Part shown: piece by piece, positions 1 through 9,958 of the stretch
How the letters are laid out: every line of letters starts with the position of its first letter
How positions within the stretch are numbered: the stretch's first letter is position 1
DNA from: Bacteroidota bacterium
GTDB lineage: Bacteria > Bacteroidota > Bacteroidia > UKL13-3
Length of the DNA: 64,000 nt
Direction of reading: 5' to 3'
Assembly: GCA_027487835.1 (NCBI GenBank)
Contig: JAIYCU010000012.1
Coordinates: 147,718 to 211,717 of the forward strand
Notes under the pieces: model-generated
What the model was told of the DNA's origin: nothing
What the model saw: only the letters and a program-made list of their open reading frames with translations
The model's database searches: none
Program-made: the position numbers and the translations under genes

Positions 1-2160
1 GGTGGTGGGATTATTAGTGTAAATACCAAAGGAATTCCCGATGAAAATTTCAATTCTATTAACATCAGTTTGGGTTATAATACCTTAACAACCTTCCAAA
101 ACAAAACTACCTACAAGGGTGGAAAGTGGGATTGGTTGGGTTTTGATGATGGCACAAGAGGTGTACCAGAAGGTTTACCAGGTTTAAATGAATGGCCAGC
201 TTCAAGGGATGAAAAGGCAGAGTTAGCAAAAAAAATGCCCAATGATTGGGGAACTTTTAATAATAAAAACTTCTTACCCTCAGGCAGCTTGCAATTTACA
301 ATGGGCAGGGTTTTCAAGAAAAAAGATATTGATAAATTTGGTTTCTTGTTCTCCTTAACTTACAGCAATTCCCCAACTAGATTTAACCAAAAATTATATG
401 ATTTTGATGAGGCTGCAAATTTTCAATTACAAACCGACCTAAGTGACGAGAATTATGTTGACAGAATACTTGGTGGAAGCATGTTAAATTTCTCCTACAA
501 ACCAAGCAATAAATCAACAATTAGTTTTAAAAACATATTTAGTATTAATACAGAAAATAGAGTTGTAAGCAGAATTGGAGGTTTTAATTTGAACCAATTA
601 GAACCATTAAATACAAAAAGTAACTTATATTGGTTCACTTCTAATGCAATCATATCAAATCAAATACAAGGAGACCATTTTTTAACTAAAACAAAAACTA
701 AACTTAATTGGGTAGTTTCTAATAGTTATGTGCAAAGATTGATGCCAGGCATGCGTCGTTTGCTTTATTCTCAAGTTGAGGGTCAACCAAGTATTGCAAA
801 TATTGCAACTAATGCAGATTTTTCTCCTTCAACAGGGGGTACATTTTTGAACACAATCAATAATGAAAACATCAGAAGCGCTCAAATTGACCTTTCTGAA
901 AACATTGACATCAGTAAGCGCTTTAAAAATGCCGTAAAGTTTGGATTTTCAATTCAAAAACGTGAGCGGGAATTTAAGGCGCGTAAAATGAATTTTGCTA
1001 AAATACAACAAGCCGGTGGTGGTATTTTGTTTGATGATTCTTTGTTAATACTGGACGATCATGAAATTTTTGACCCTTCTAATATGGGTATTCAACCTAA
1101 TGGAAAAGGAGGATTTATGCTTGAGCAAATTGTTAATCCATATGACAAATATGATGCTTCTTCCTTTACTTATGCAAGATATCTAATGGTTGATTCCAAA
1201 GTTGGAAATAGGTTTAGAGCAATTTATGGCTTAAGAATGGAGTCTTTTTATATGAATTTACAATCAACAAGAGACGATAGAACACCAGTGGATATTAATA
1301 CTGTAGTTGTTGATTATTTGCCTTCCTTAAATATTATACAATCTTTAAACGAAAAACAAAATTTAAGGTTTTCATATTCAAAAACGCTAAATAGACCCGA
1401 GTTTAGAGAACTTGCACCCTTTGTCTTTTATGACTTTACCAATAGATTTACTTATTCTGGAAATGATACCATTCAAAGGTGTGTTATACATAATTTGGAT
1501 TTACGATATGAAATTTTTCCAGGTAAAAATCAAATATTATCCGGGAGCATCTTTTATAAAAGCTTTATAAACCCTATCGAACAAAGAAGTAATCCAAACG
1601 CAGCAAGAGAGGTAACTTATGTGAATGCTGAAAATGCTAAAAATTATGGGGTTGAGATTGAATTTAGAGCCCTTTTATCAAGCTTATTCAATAGAGATAC
1701 CATTTCATGGTTGGATTATTTAACTGTATACTCAAATTTAGCAATTATCAATTCTCAAGTAATCCTATCTGAAAAAAACAAAGCTATAGAGGCTGATAGA
1801 CGCTTGCAAGGGCAATCAAATTATGTATTTAACGCTGGTATTCAATATCAAGATTTTAAATCAGGTTTTTCCGCAACATTAAGTGCAAATCGTGTCGGTG
1901 ACAGAATTTCAATTGTAGGAAATGTGATAGAACCTGATTTATGGGAAAAAGGTAGAACAGTTATTGATCTTCAAATTGGAAAAAACTTTTTTAAAAACAG
2001 ACTTGATGTAAGATTAAACATCAAAGACCTTTTAATTCAAGATCAGGTTTTTTACAATGACATGGACAAAAATCAAAAATATAATGCTGATAAAGATTAT
2101 ATTATTATCTCTAGAAACTTCGGAAATGAAGTATCAATTAGTGCTACTTTCAAATTTTAA
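1..2160 (+). CDS. TonB-dependent receptor, C-terminal part (5' truncated by window)
   Basis: The reading frame is open from base 1, so the TTG start in the ORF track is an artefact and the true start lies outside the window. The first codons (GGGIISVNTKG) look like the end of a plug domain. The rest, about 700 residues, has the alternating polar/aromatic pattern of a 22-strand outer-membrane barrel, including a typical late strand (NLRFSYSKTLNRPEFREL) and a terminal strand ending in F (EVSISATFKF). Such receptors take up large ligands across the outer membrane using TonB energy. The substrate cannot be inferred. The next gene, a T9SS-exported beta-helix protein, is a frequent partner of receptors like this in Bacteroidota. 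Confidence 0.85.
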   Translation, partial: GGGIISVNTKGIPDENFNSINISLGYNTLTTFQNKTTYKGGKWDWLGFDDGTRGVPEGLPGLNEWPASRDEKAELAKKMPNDWGTFNNKNFLPSGSLQFTMGRVFKKKDIDKFGFLFSLTYSNSPTRFNQKLYDFDEAANFQLQTDLSDENYVDRILGGSMLNFSYKPSNKSTISFKNIFSINTENRVVSRIGGFNLNQLEPLNTKSNLYWFTSNAIISNQIQGDHFLTKTKTKLNWVVSNSYVQRLMPGMRRLLYSQVEGQPSIANIATNADFSPSTGGTFLNTINNENIRSAQIDLSENIDISKRFKNAVKFGFSIQKREREFKARKMNFAKIQQAGGGILFDDSLLILDDHEIFDPSNMGIQPNGKGGFMLEQIVNPYDKYDASSFTYARYLMVDSKVGNRFRAIYGLRMESFYMNLQSTRDDRTPVDINTVVVDYLPSLNIIQSLNEKQNLRFSYSKTLNRPEFRELAPFVFYDFTNRFTYSGNDTIQRCVIHNLDLRYEIFPGKNQILSGSIFYKSFINPIEQRSNPNAAREVTYVNAENAKNYGVEIEFRALLSSLFNRDTISWLDYLTVYSNLAIINSQVILSEKNKAIEADRRLQGQSNYVFNAGIQYQDFKSGFSATLSANRVGDRISIVGNVIEPDLWEKGRTVIDLQIGKNFFKNRLDVRLNIKDLLIQDQVFYNDMDKNQKYNADKDYIIISRNFGNEVSISATFKF

Positions 2161-2258
2161 AAACACCTTGTTAACCTAAATTTAAATTTAAGTTAACTTG
2201 AATCTTTCTTAGTGGTAATCTACACATTGTTTATTTGAAGTACATTCAAATAAAACAA

Positions 2259-5200
2259 ATGAAAAAAATCTCAACTTTATTATTTGCACTTTTGCTAACG
2301 GGTTTAGCATTTGCGCAAACGCGCACACTTCAACCTGTTACGTACAGGGGTGCATTCGAACCAAATGCTGCAAGATGGACTGATGGCTGGACCAATTTCG
2401 CTCCAAATGCGGTTAAGTATGATTCTATCCAAGCCACCAGAACCACAACTACTGTGTCTGCTTCTATTACAAAAAACACTACTTGGTTAGCCAGTCGTGT
2501 TTACATTTTAAATGGCCCTATTTATGTTAAAAATGGCGCTACACTTACAATCCAACCTGGATGTATCATCAGAGGTAATGCTAATGTTTCTAACTCATGC
2601 CTAATTGTATCTAGAGGTGGAAAAATTAATGCAGTTGGTACTACTAGCAATCCAATCGTTTTTACTTCTTCAAAAGCTGATGGACAAAGAAACCTTGGAG
2701 ATTGGGGTGGTATAATTATTTTAGGTAAAGCTAGAATAAACGCTGTTGGTGGTGTTTCAAATATCGAGGGTTTAGCTGCTTCTTCTGATAATGAATTTGG
2801 TGGAACAGATGACGAAGATAATTCAGGTTCTTTTGCTTATTGCAGAATTGAGTTTGGTGGATATATATTTTCACCAGATAAAGAAATCAACGGTTTAACT
2901 ATGGGTGGTGTTGGTCGTAAAACTAGAATTGACCACGTACAAACTTCATTTATTAATGATGATGCTTTCGAGTGGTTTGGTGGAACTGTTAATTGCTCAC
3001 ATTTAGTTGCTTACCAAAATTTAGATGATGATTTAGATACTGATTTTGGTTATAGTGGAACTGTTCAATTTGCTTTAGTAGTTAGAAATAAAATCTATTT
3101 TGACCCTTCTAATAATTCAACTTCTGAAGGTTTTGAGTCAGATAACGATCCTGATGGAACATCAAATAGTATTACTCCAAGGACAAATGCTATTTTTTCT
3201 AACATTACTTTAGTTGGTCCTTACAGAAACGACACGACTTCTATTAGCTCTAAATTTCAAAGAGCATTGCGTATTCGTAGAGCATCAAATTTAAGAGTAG
3301 TTAATTCCGTATTTACAGATTTTCCTAATGGTTTGCATTTTGATGGAGATCGCGCTGCAGAAAACTCTATTGCAACTGACCCTAATGGTGCAAGCGCTGC
3401 TTGCCGTTACAATGTTTTTGCAACAATCAAAAATAAGAGTGGTGCCACTCCATCAGCTTCGAGAAGACCTATTCAAACTAATAGCAGATACTCAGCATTA
3501 ATTGGTACAATATCGGCAGATAAATTGGATTCATTATTTAATGCTTGGAATAATACAGACTTTGGTTATAATTCAAATGGTTTATTTGCTGATAATATTA
3601 CCTCATCAAATTTTGACATGGATTACCGTCCAGGAGCAAGCTCTCCTTTAGCTACAGGTGCAAATTTTGTTGACGCTTTCATTGAGCCTCGCACTAGAAT
3701 TGGTTTAGGTGCGGTTAACATCAACCAAGATACTATCGAAATTGGAAATGTTTCATCTGCTACAGCAGTGGTATTAACTGTAGGTTCAATTGCAAACGCT
3801 GATTTTTATAATTGGACTGTACCAGTTGGAGTTACAATTGTAAGCGGTCAAGGCACCACTTCGTTAACAGTTAACTTTAATGATCCAGCTAAGTTTGCTT
3901 CTACAATTGCAAAACCAGCTAAAATCTATTGCCAAGCTAGAAATAATGCTTCTTTAACTTTGTCTACTTTGGATTCAGTTCGTATTGCTAAAACTAAACC
4001 TAGTTTTTCAATTCTTGCTTTAACTTCTAATGCTAATAACAATTTAGGTGATGGTTACTGGACTTCAACTGCTACAGCTTCTGCAGCTTCTCAAAGAATA
4101 GTTAATGTTGCTAGTACTGCAAACCTAAGAGTAGGTGCAGTTGTTAAAATCATTCCTGGAACTGGCGCTGGAGCTATCGGAACTAATAATACTGTTGATT
4201 CAATTATTAACGGAACCTCATTTAGATTAAGAAGTAACATTACAACGGCTATCGTTGCTGGTGTAGTTTTAAAAGCATACTATTTCCCACAAGGAACTTC
4301 AACAGTTTACCGCTCTGGAACTGGTGCTACTAGCGCTTCTGCTGGCACATTAACGGTAATAACTGTAGATTCTACAACCAAAGTTAACAATGGTAGTATC
4401 AGAGAAGGTATGTTAGTAGTAGTTACTGCTGGAACTGGTGTATTAAGAGCAGGTACTGTTGTTACTAAAGTTCTAAGCAACACTCAGTTCATTATTTCAT
4501 TGAATCCTACAGTTGCCTTAAGTAATAATGCAGTTATATCAGGTTACCCATTACCTATTAATACATGTCCAATTGCTGTAAGTACAGGATTGACATCAGA
4601 AATTGATTTCACAGTGGTTGCGCCAACCGCTTCAAACATCCTAGGATACAGATTTGATGCCCCTCCTACTGGTAGAATTTCTAGAGTTGGTTCAAACCTA
4701 CAAACAGATTATAAAACTAACCGTTTAGGATTTGTATTAACAAGTGCAAACAATGTTGGTATGGTATTAGATTCAACCTTTACTTCTGGTACTATTAAAG
4801 TTACTCCATATAATAATGCAGGTTTAGGTAGAGCATTTAGTATAAAAATAAGCAGAATGGCTACTGGTATTTTTAAAGTAACAAGTAACGCTGCGGCTAT
4901 TAAAAATACAACTGTATTATATACTGCACAATTATCTAATGGTGATGCGGCTACTTCTTACAAATGGACCATCCCTGCTAATGTTACTGCTTTAAGTGGT
5001 TCAGTAGCTGGAACGGTAGTTACAACTACTACTGATACTTTATCTTTGGCTTTTGGTAATTTATTCAAATCTGGTAGTTTAAGAGTTGAAGCAGTTAATG
5101 CTTGTGGAACTGGAAAAGCTTCAACATACTCATTGAATGCTACTGGTCCTTTAACTAAAAATGGCACTTTTGAATTAGTTGAAGAAAATTCAGAAATTGA

Positions 5201-5453
5201 ATTAGATTATTCATTAAATGTATATCCTAATCCAAGCAATGGTTCATTCAAAGTTGCTGTAAACACTGAAAGTACTTCAAACGCTACAGTTTCTGTATTG
5301 AATTTATTAGGTCAAGTTGTTTATACAACTGAAGTTGAAAATAACAATGGTTTAATCTATACTGAAATTAACAAAAACTTCGAAAAAGGAGTTTACTTAA
5401 TTAAAGTTGAGATTGAAAATGAAACTAAAGTTAATAAAATGATTGTTGAGTAA
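2259..5453 (+). CDS. Secreted beta-helix/Ig-like protein with T9SS type A sorting domain
   Basis: About 1064 residues. I choose the ATG at 2259 rather than the upstream TTG because it begins a clean signal peptide (MKKISTLLFALLLTGLAFAQ). Residues about 60-430 are rich in G, N and D and have the repetitive look of a right-handed parallel beta-helix (LGDWGGIIILGKARI, NEFGGTDDEDNSG). The middle is Thr/Ser-rich and resembles Ig/PKD-like modules. The last 80 residues form a T9SS type A sorting domain (VYPNPSNGSFKV ... GVYLIKVE). The protein is predicted to be exported by the Por/Gld machinery and attached to or released from the cell surface. It follows the TonB receptor by about 100 bp and ends at a strong terminator. 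Ligand unknown. Confidence 0.8.
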   Translation: MKKISTLLFALLLTGLAFAQTRTLQPVTYRGAFEPNAARWTDGWTNFAPNAVKYDSIQATRTTTTVSASITKNTTWLASRVYILNGPIYVKNGATLTIQPGCIIRGNANVSNSCLIVSRGGKINAVGTTSNPIVFTSSKADGQRNLGDWGGIIILGKARINAVGGVSNIEGLAASSDNEFGGTDDEDNSGSFAYCRIEFGGYIFSPDKEINGLTMGGVGRKTRIDHVQTSFINDDAFEWFGGTVNCSHLVAYQNLDDDLDTDFGYSGTVQFALVVRNKIYFDPSNNSTSEGFESDNDPDGTSNSITPRTNAIFSNITLVGPYRNDTTSISSKFQRALRIRRASNLRVVNSVFTDFPNGLHFDGDRAAENSIATDPNGASAACRYNVFATIKNKSGATPSASRRPIQTNSRYSALIGTISADKLDSLFNAWNNTDFGYNSNGLFADNITSSNFDMDYRPGASSPLATGANFVDAFIEPRTRIGLGAVNINQDTIEIGNVSSATAVVLTVGSIANADFYNWTVPVGVTIVSGQGTTSLTVNFNDPAKFASTIAKPAKIYCQARNNASLTLSTLDSVRIAKTKPSFSILALTSNANNNLGDGYWTSTATASAASQRIVNVASTANLRVGAVVKIIPGTGAGAIGTNNTVDSIINGTSFRLRSNITTAIVAGVVLKAYYFPQGTSTVYRSGTGATSASAGTLTVITVDSTTKVNNGSIREGMLVVVTAGTGVLRAGTVVTKVLSNTQFIISLNPTVALSNNAVISGYPLPINTCPIAVSTGLTSEIDFTVVAPTASNILGYRFDAPPTGRISRVGSNLQTDYKTNRLGFVLTSANNVGMVLDSTFTSGTIKVTPYNNAGLGRAFSIKISRMATGIFKVTSNAAAIKNTTVLYTAQLSNGDAATSYKWTIPANVTALSGSVAGTVVTTTTDTLSLAFGNLFKSGSLRVEAVNACGTGKASTYSLNATGPLTKNGTFELVEENSEIELDYSLNVYPNPSNGSFKVAVNTESTSNATVSVLNLLGQVVYTTEVENNNGLIYTEINKNFEKGVYLIKVEIENETKVNKMIVE
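4689..4698 (+). repeat. GGTTCAAACC motif copy 1
   Basis: Within the T9SS cargo gene; read in frame as GGT TCA AAC CTA (GSNL). Confidence 0.7.
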
Positions 5454-5471
5454 TCAACATTCTATTCAAAC

Positions 5472-5503
5472 AAAAAAGGCTCGCCATTTGGTGGGCCTTT
5501 TTT
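5472..5503 (+). terminator. Rho-independent terminator after the T9SS cargo gene
   Basis: The stem AAAAAAGGCTCGCC pairs with GGTGGGCCTTTTTT around loop ATTTG; two of the pairs are G-U wobbles. It sits 18 bases past the stop codon and ends the receptor/cargo unit. Confidence 0.8.
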
Positions 5504-5542
5504 GTTTACCTGAAGTTAACAATCAAAACTCATATTGCAAGT

Positions 5543-6280
5543 ATGAAACGATTATTGATTTCTTTTTTCCTTTTTACTATAGTAATTTCTTGCAAAAAAG
5601 AAACTAATAAACCTATTGTAAAGGTTCAAAATAAAATCCCAACCTATCCTTGGCGAGTTAAAGAACATTGGGTGGATGAAAGCACTTGTAGAAAGTATAT
5701 TTATACTGCTAATAACCGGCTATCACAAATAAAAATAAGTCAGAATGACGAAGAAATCGAAACCATCACCTACGCATATTCTGGCAACAAGGCAATAATT
5801 ACAAGCAGCAAAAACAATAACCAATATACCTATTTCTTAAACCTAAAAGGCTTAGCAGATAGTTGTGAATTTGTGCTTCCAGGATATGTTTATATCAAAA
5901 GAATTTTTTTATATAACTCGGAAAATAAAATCATCAGAAAGTTAGAATCAGGTAGCATAGTTTCGGTGCCATTTCAACAAAGAACAGAATATTATTATGC
6001 TGGTTTGAACCTAATTAGAGAAAAAATATATGAGGAAGAAAACGAAACAATTGTTGATTATGAATATGATGATGCCTTGGTCAACAAGCTTCAAGGAACT
6101 GAATTTTTAGAAACATTTATTTCGGTTCAACCAAAATTACTAACTAAAACAATTTTTGGAGTAGAGGAAGAAAATACATATTCCTATGAGATTGAGTCAG
6201 ATTCTGTAATCATACGAAATGACAGTTATTCAAATGGAACTATAAGTTCTAATAGATATGTTTTGGAAATTGTTAAATAA
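5543..6280 (+). CDS. Hypothetical lipoprotein
   Basis: 245 residues with a lipoprotein signal (MKRLLISFFLFTIVISC, Cys 17 as the acylation site), so it is probably anchored to a membrane facing the periplasm or cell surface. The body contains repeated Tyr-rich beta-hairpin elements such as TYAYSGNKAIITSS and EYYYAGLNLIRE, similar in flavour to YD-type repeat proteins of Bacteroidota. I cannot assign it to a family with confidence. It is the first of three consecutive exported proteins of unknown role and has its own upstream gap after the terminator. Confidence 0.7.
   Translation: MKRLLISFFLFTIVISCKKETNKPIVKVQNKIPTYPWRVKEHWVDESTCRKYIYTANNRLSQIKISQNDEEIETITYAYSGNKAIITSSKNNNQYTYFLNLKGLADSCEFVLPGYVYIKRIFLYNSENKIIRKLESGSIVSVPFQQRTEYYYAGLNLIREKIYEEENETIVDYEYDDALVNKLQGTEFLETFISVQPKLLTKTIFGVEEENTYSYEIESDSVIIRNDSYSNGTISSNRYVLEIVK
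6002..6011 (+). repeat. GGTTTGAACC motif copy 2
   Basis: Within the lipoprotein gene; in frame GGT TTG AAC CTA (GLNL). A one-base-shorter relative, GGTTCAACC, lies at 6124-6132. Confidence 0.7.
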
Positions 6281-6339
6281 TAACTAATAATTAATATTTA
6301 GAATATAGTTAATCTGCATATTGCCCCTGAAATTTAATT

Positions 6340-7029
6340 ATGTTTAAACAAATCCTTCTTTGGTCAGTCCTATTAATTAGCTTTAATGCAAAAGCAATTT
6401 CAGTTACTGGAAATGATTCTCTTTCGCATAAATTTAATTTAGCATTTTCTATCAATCAAGGCTCAACAGGTTTTGGTGCTGAATTACTTTCAAAACCTTT
6501 AAAGCAGTTTGGTTTTAGAATTGGACACTATACTGGTACTTTTGTTGGTACATATTACACTATTTTTGATAATAAGGAGATTTTAGTTGATGGCAAAATT
6601 AAATTCTCAATGTCTAATCTCTTTTTGGATTATTTTCCTTTTAAATCCAATACTTTTAGAATTTCAACAGGCATTTCATTCAATCAAAATAAATATCAAA
6701 CGACTTTATCTCCTGGTGAAGCACAGAAAATTGGATATATATTTTATAGTCCAGAAAAACTAGGCAATGTAATTCTAATAGCCAAAGGAAATCAATTTAG
6801 TCCCTATTTAGGAATTGGCTTTGGAAATAATAAACCAAAGTATCGAGTAGGTTTAGGCGTTGATTTAGGATTATTTTACCAAGGTAAGCCCAATTTTACT
6901 GTGATTGGAAATGGAAGTTTTAAACCCAGCGGAACATCCGAAAATGAGCAACTTCTTGAAAATGCATTTCGCAATTTTGTAGTTTATCCTTTTGCTAATT
7001 TTAGCCTTAGATTCAGAATAAAAAAATGA
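6340..7029 (+). CDS. Hypothetical exported protein, possible small beta-barrel
   Basis: 229 residues with an N-terminal signal peptide (MFKQILLWSVLLISFNAKA). The mature part alternates hydrophobic and polar residues with many Gly and aromatic residues (FGFRIGHYTGTFVGTYY, PYLGIGFGNNKPKYRVGLGVDLGLF) and ends in a strand-like segment (FANFSLRFRIKK), consistent with an 8- to 10-stranded outer-membrane barrel. Its stop overlaps the start of the next gene (ATGA), so the two are probably co-translated. No specific family recognised. Confidence 0.7.
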   Translation: MFKQILLWSVLLISFNAKAISVTGNDSLSHKFNLAFSINQGSTGFGAELLSKPLKQFGFRIGHYTGTFVGTYYTIFDNKEILVDGKIKFSMSNLFLDYFPFKSNTFRISTGISFNQNKYQTTLSPGEAQKIGYIFYSPEKLGNVILIAKGNQFSPYLGIGFGNNKPKYRVGLGVDLGLFYQGKPNFTVIGNGSFKPSGTSENEQLLENAFRNFVVYPFANFSLRFRIKK

Positions 7030-8993
7030 GTAATCTAGTCAAAATTTTATTTGCAGTAGCAACTTCACTTGTGCTTCTATGCTTATCATCCTGTAAATTC
7101 CCGAACCAGGAGGTAAATGAATTTAAATTGAATATTGATGGCTCACTTGTAAATCCATTAATACAAATAAAAATTGCTACAGAAGATTCTGTATCAGCCG
7201 AAAAGCTCATACTTTTTATTACAGGAAATGACGCTAAATGGTTCTACGATTTAGAAGGAAAAACTAATTACAATGCAGAGGGTGGTACTTTTTATCTTGT
7301 TTTACATCCAGATGTAAACCCCTCACAAATTAATCCTTTAAAAATCACCTTAAACCTAAATAAGGAAGGTTATATCCCAATTAAGCAAGATTTATTTGTA
7401 ATTTCTAAAACGCAGAAGCTAACCTTTAACCTAACACTTAGAAAATTATCAAATGCACCTACAGGGCTTTTTTCAAAATCCATATTATTAAATTTTCTAG
7501 GCAAAAAAAGAACAGATACAGTAAGTTTCAGCTTTTTGCGTCCAGATGGAATCAATTTTAATTTTAAAATGCCTACTAAGGGCCTAGTTTTTTTGAGGAG
7601 TTCCAATTTTAAATTTTTACCCCAAACTAGCAATAAATCATTATCAGAAGTACTTCCAGACAAGGCAATCTATGAATTAGATTTACCTAATAATCCTTAT
7701 AAAAATATATTAAGCATTGTTAGAAATCAAATTAATGGTTTGGCTGATCCAAAAGAAACCACAAGTGAAATACCCATTGCTTCTGGAACTTATATTTCAA
7801 ATTCATTGGTTGCGTATTTAAAATCTGATTTAAGTCCAATTGAAGAAACAAGGTTAACTTTTGATACAATTTCATTGACCAATGTTCGGGTTCAAATTGT
7901 TTCAAGCCCGACCGCTAGGCAATTTAACTTTGTAGATGAAAACGGAATTTTTCAACCCAATTTATTCATCTTTGATGGTGACTTGATAACAGTTCCAGAA
8001 ATTACTTTTTATGACGCAAGAACAGGAACACCTATCACCCCCTATTATCCAAAAGGAGATAATGGTATTTTAACAGAAATAGATTTGCCTGCAAACAATT
8101 ATAAACTATTTGTTGAAGGTATTGGATACAGCAATGTTATAGATAATCCATTTTTATTAAGAAGGTCTGTTACTTTGAACCAAAGTAACTTTACACCAAA
8201 TGATTTTGGAGGCTATACGATAAGATTTTCGAACAATTTACTAAGAAGCAATATTTTCTTTTATAAGTCCACTTCTCTTGGTTGCGATTCAAAAATTTTA
8301 ACCATAAAGGCACCTAATATCCCTTTAAATTCTGGCTTTAGCGGAAGTGTAGAAATAATTCAAGGGAATTTAACTTTAAGTGCAGAGTTGCTTTTTACTT
8401 CTCCTGAAGTTCAAGTTCCGGTAGCATCTGCCTTAGCTGTTACTTCACAGATTATTGGAAAGGTAAACCATACTTACCAATCTTGTCAGGGAAGTGTAAA
8501 GCTGTTTGACCAAAATATAGACAACGTAAAGATTTGTGATGACATTAATTTGCAAAGAGATGTTGTAATCCCATTTGATGGAATTAGTTATTTAAACGCC
8601 ATTCCTAAGCTTGAATCAGTTAAAGCAAGTGCAAAAATATTATGTCCGTCTGGAAATTACATCTTACCTCCTACCTTAGATTTCAAATTTTGGAAATTAG
8701 GATGTTCTCAAAAAAACCTAGTAAGAATCGAAGGAGGGCAATTCTATGCTAATAGTTTCATAGAAAATAACACGAGCTATGTGATGCAATATGATAGAAT
8801 TTCATCAGCTGGAAAACCAACTACCGTATATGATACTTTGTTTTTTGATCCGAATATTCCAAATAAAATAATTGCTGATGAAGTAAGAAATTATTGGTCT
8901 GGAACCCTTAACTATTCAGTTCAAGAAGGTTATTCAATTGATATTATTCTTGACAATAAGAAGGTGAAATATCCTATTCCTAATTGCAATTAA
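7026..8993 (+). CDS. Hypothetical lipoprotein, 655 aa, multi-domain beta-rich
   Basis: The start ATG overlaps the preceding stop by four bases. The N-terminus is a lipoprotein signal (LVLLCLSSCKF). The remainder is predicted to be all-beta, with segments reminiscent of carboxypeptidase-regulatory-like or surface Ig-like domains (IDLPANNYKLFVEGIGYSN; YNAEGGTFYLVLHPDVNPSQ). Several Cys residues (SLGCDSK, YQSCQGS, VKICDD, KILCPSG, KLGCSQK, PNCN) lie in the C-terminal 250 residues. It ends ten bases before a convergent gene. Its tight coupling to the putative barrel upstream suggests a common surface complex, but this is inference. Confidence 0.7.
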   Translation: MSNLVKILFAVATSLVLLCLSSCKFPNQEVNEFKLNIDGSLVNPLIQIKIATEDSVSAEKLILFITGNDAKWFYDLEGKTNYNAEGGTFYLVLHPDVNPSQINPLKITLNLNKEGYIPIKQDLFVISKTQKLTFNLTLRKLSNAPTGLFSKSILLNFLGKKRTDTVSFSFLRPDGINFNFKMPTKGLVFLRSSNFKFLPQTSNKSLSEVLPDKAIYELDLPNNPYKNILSIVRNQINGLADPKETTSEIPIASGTYISNSLVAYLKSDLSPIEETRLTFDTISLTNVRVQIVSSPTARQFNFVDENGIFQPNLFIFDGDLITVPEITFYDARTGTPITPYYPKGDNGILTEIDLPANNYKLFVEGIGYSNVIDNPFLLRRSVTLNQSNFTPNDFGGYTIRFSNNLLRSNIFFYKSTSLGCDSKILTIKAPNIPLNSGFSGSVEIIQGNLTLSAELLFTSPEVQVPVASALAVTSQIIGKVNHTYQSCQGSVKLFDQNIDNVKICDDINLQRDVVIPFDGISYLNAIPKLESVKASAKILCPSGNYILPPTLDFKFWKLGCSQKNLVRIEGGQFYANSFIENNTSYVMQYDRISSAGKPTTVYDTLFFDPNIPNKIIADEVRNYWSGTLNYSVQEGYSIDIILDNKKVKYPIPNCN

Positions 8994-9003
8994 GGAAGCT
9001 TTG

Positions 9004-9930
9004 TTAGCTTGTTTTAAAATCATTCAAAGGCGGCTCTCCTAGCATATACAATATCTTTAGGATGTCTTGCTGTTTTTGAGACTTGTTTTGCTTTTCATAG
9101 GCTGAAGAAAGGTTTCTCAATATCCTTTTTACGATATCAAGGTTGGAGCAAGGAACAAGAAAATCTTGGCGTGACTCAATATTTATTTGTGTTAAAAATT
9201 GTTGAAGATTGCTTTTAGTGAAAATTGCACCACCATTAAATGCATTAATATAAAAAAGCACTTTCCCTTTATTGGTATTAAATAACTCTTCTATATCATT
9301 AAAACGCATTTCAATATTACTCCTGCTTACTTCTTCTGTATAAGCCAAAACAAAATGCTGGGGCAAATTCACCCCGTAAACAGGAATGTTTAGCTTCTGT
9401 GCAATTAACATATATACAACTGCCAATAAAATTGGATTGCCCCTTTTACTTTCCAATACCTGGTTCAAAAATGAGTTAGAAGGATCATGATAGTTATCTA
9501 CATTTCCTTTGAAACCATGCACTTGGTATAATATATAGTTTAGGATTCTTATCTTTTCGTAGGGACTTAATTCATAATTCATTTCGAGCCAAACATCCAA
9601 TCGTAATTTCTCAATTACACTTAAAATACTTTGCTTTTCTAGTTCTGGAAACCTGTATCTGGCTATTAAATAAACACCTTCCAATAAATCTTGGTCAACT
9701 GATTTGAACCAATTCTCAAAAAGTATATATAATTCATTAAAATGCAACTGATGAATGATATTTTCAACACGGCTTTGGTGCTCTAAATCATTAATGTCGC
9801 CCCACTCTGCTTCCAAAAAAGGAATAATTTGGGTACCTAATGAAAGTAATTTCGACTGGATGTGTTCAAAAACCTCACTGTCATTATCATCCAACAGTGC
9901 AATCAATGATTTTAATTCAGCCTCATTCAT
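9004..9930 (-). CDS. SirB1/transglutaminase-core2 family protein
   Basis: 308 residues. The segment RGNPILLAVVYMLIAQKLNIPVYGVNLPQHFVLAY matches the core of the SirB1/YchA transglutaminase-like family, which retains the cysteine-protease-like fold but usually lacks the catalytic Cys; here the Cys position is also not evident. The N-terminal 100 residues look like helical repeats. The biochemical role of the family is not settled. The gene lies 28 bases upstream of topA on the same strand, with one copy of the dispersed palindrome in the gap. Confidence 0.75.
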   Translation of the reverse strand: MNEAELKSLIALLDDNDSEVFEHIQSKLLSLGTQIIPFLEAEWGDINDLEHQSRVENIIHQLHFNELYILFENWFKSVDQDLLEGVYLIARYRFPELEKQSILSVIEKLRLDVWLEMNYELSPYEKIRILNYILYQVHGFKGNVDNYHDPSNSFLNQVLESKRGNPILLAVVYMLIAQKLNIPVYGVNLPQHFVLAYTEEVSRSNIEMRFNDIEELFNTNKGKVLFYINAFNGGAIFTKSNLQQFLTQINIESRQDFLVPCSNLDIVKRILRNLSSAYEKQNKSQKQQDILKILYMLGEPPLNDFKTS

Positions 9931-9943
9931 TTTAAATGCATTT

Positions 9944-9953
9944 GGTTCAAACC
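9944..9953 (+). repeat. GGTTCAAACC motif copy 3 (intergenic)
   Basis: In the 28-bp gap between topA (stop side) and the SirB1-like gene (start side). The full 15-mer TTGGTTCAAACCGAA is present and could fold as a short hairpin. Confidence 0.75.
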
Positions 9954-9958
9954 GAAAA

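Noticed and set aside
8996-9015. Short hairpin (AAGCT/AGCTT) between convergent genes as terminator
   Set aside because: A five-base-pair stem with a weak T run overlapping a stop codon; too weak to call.
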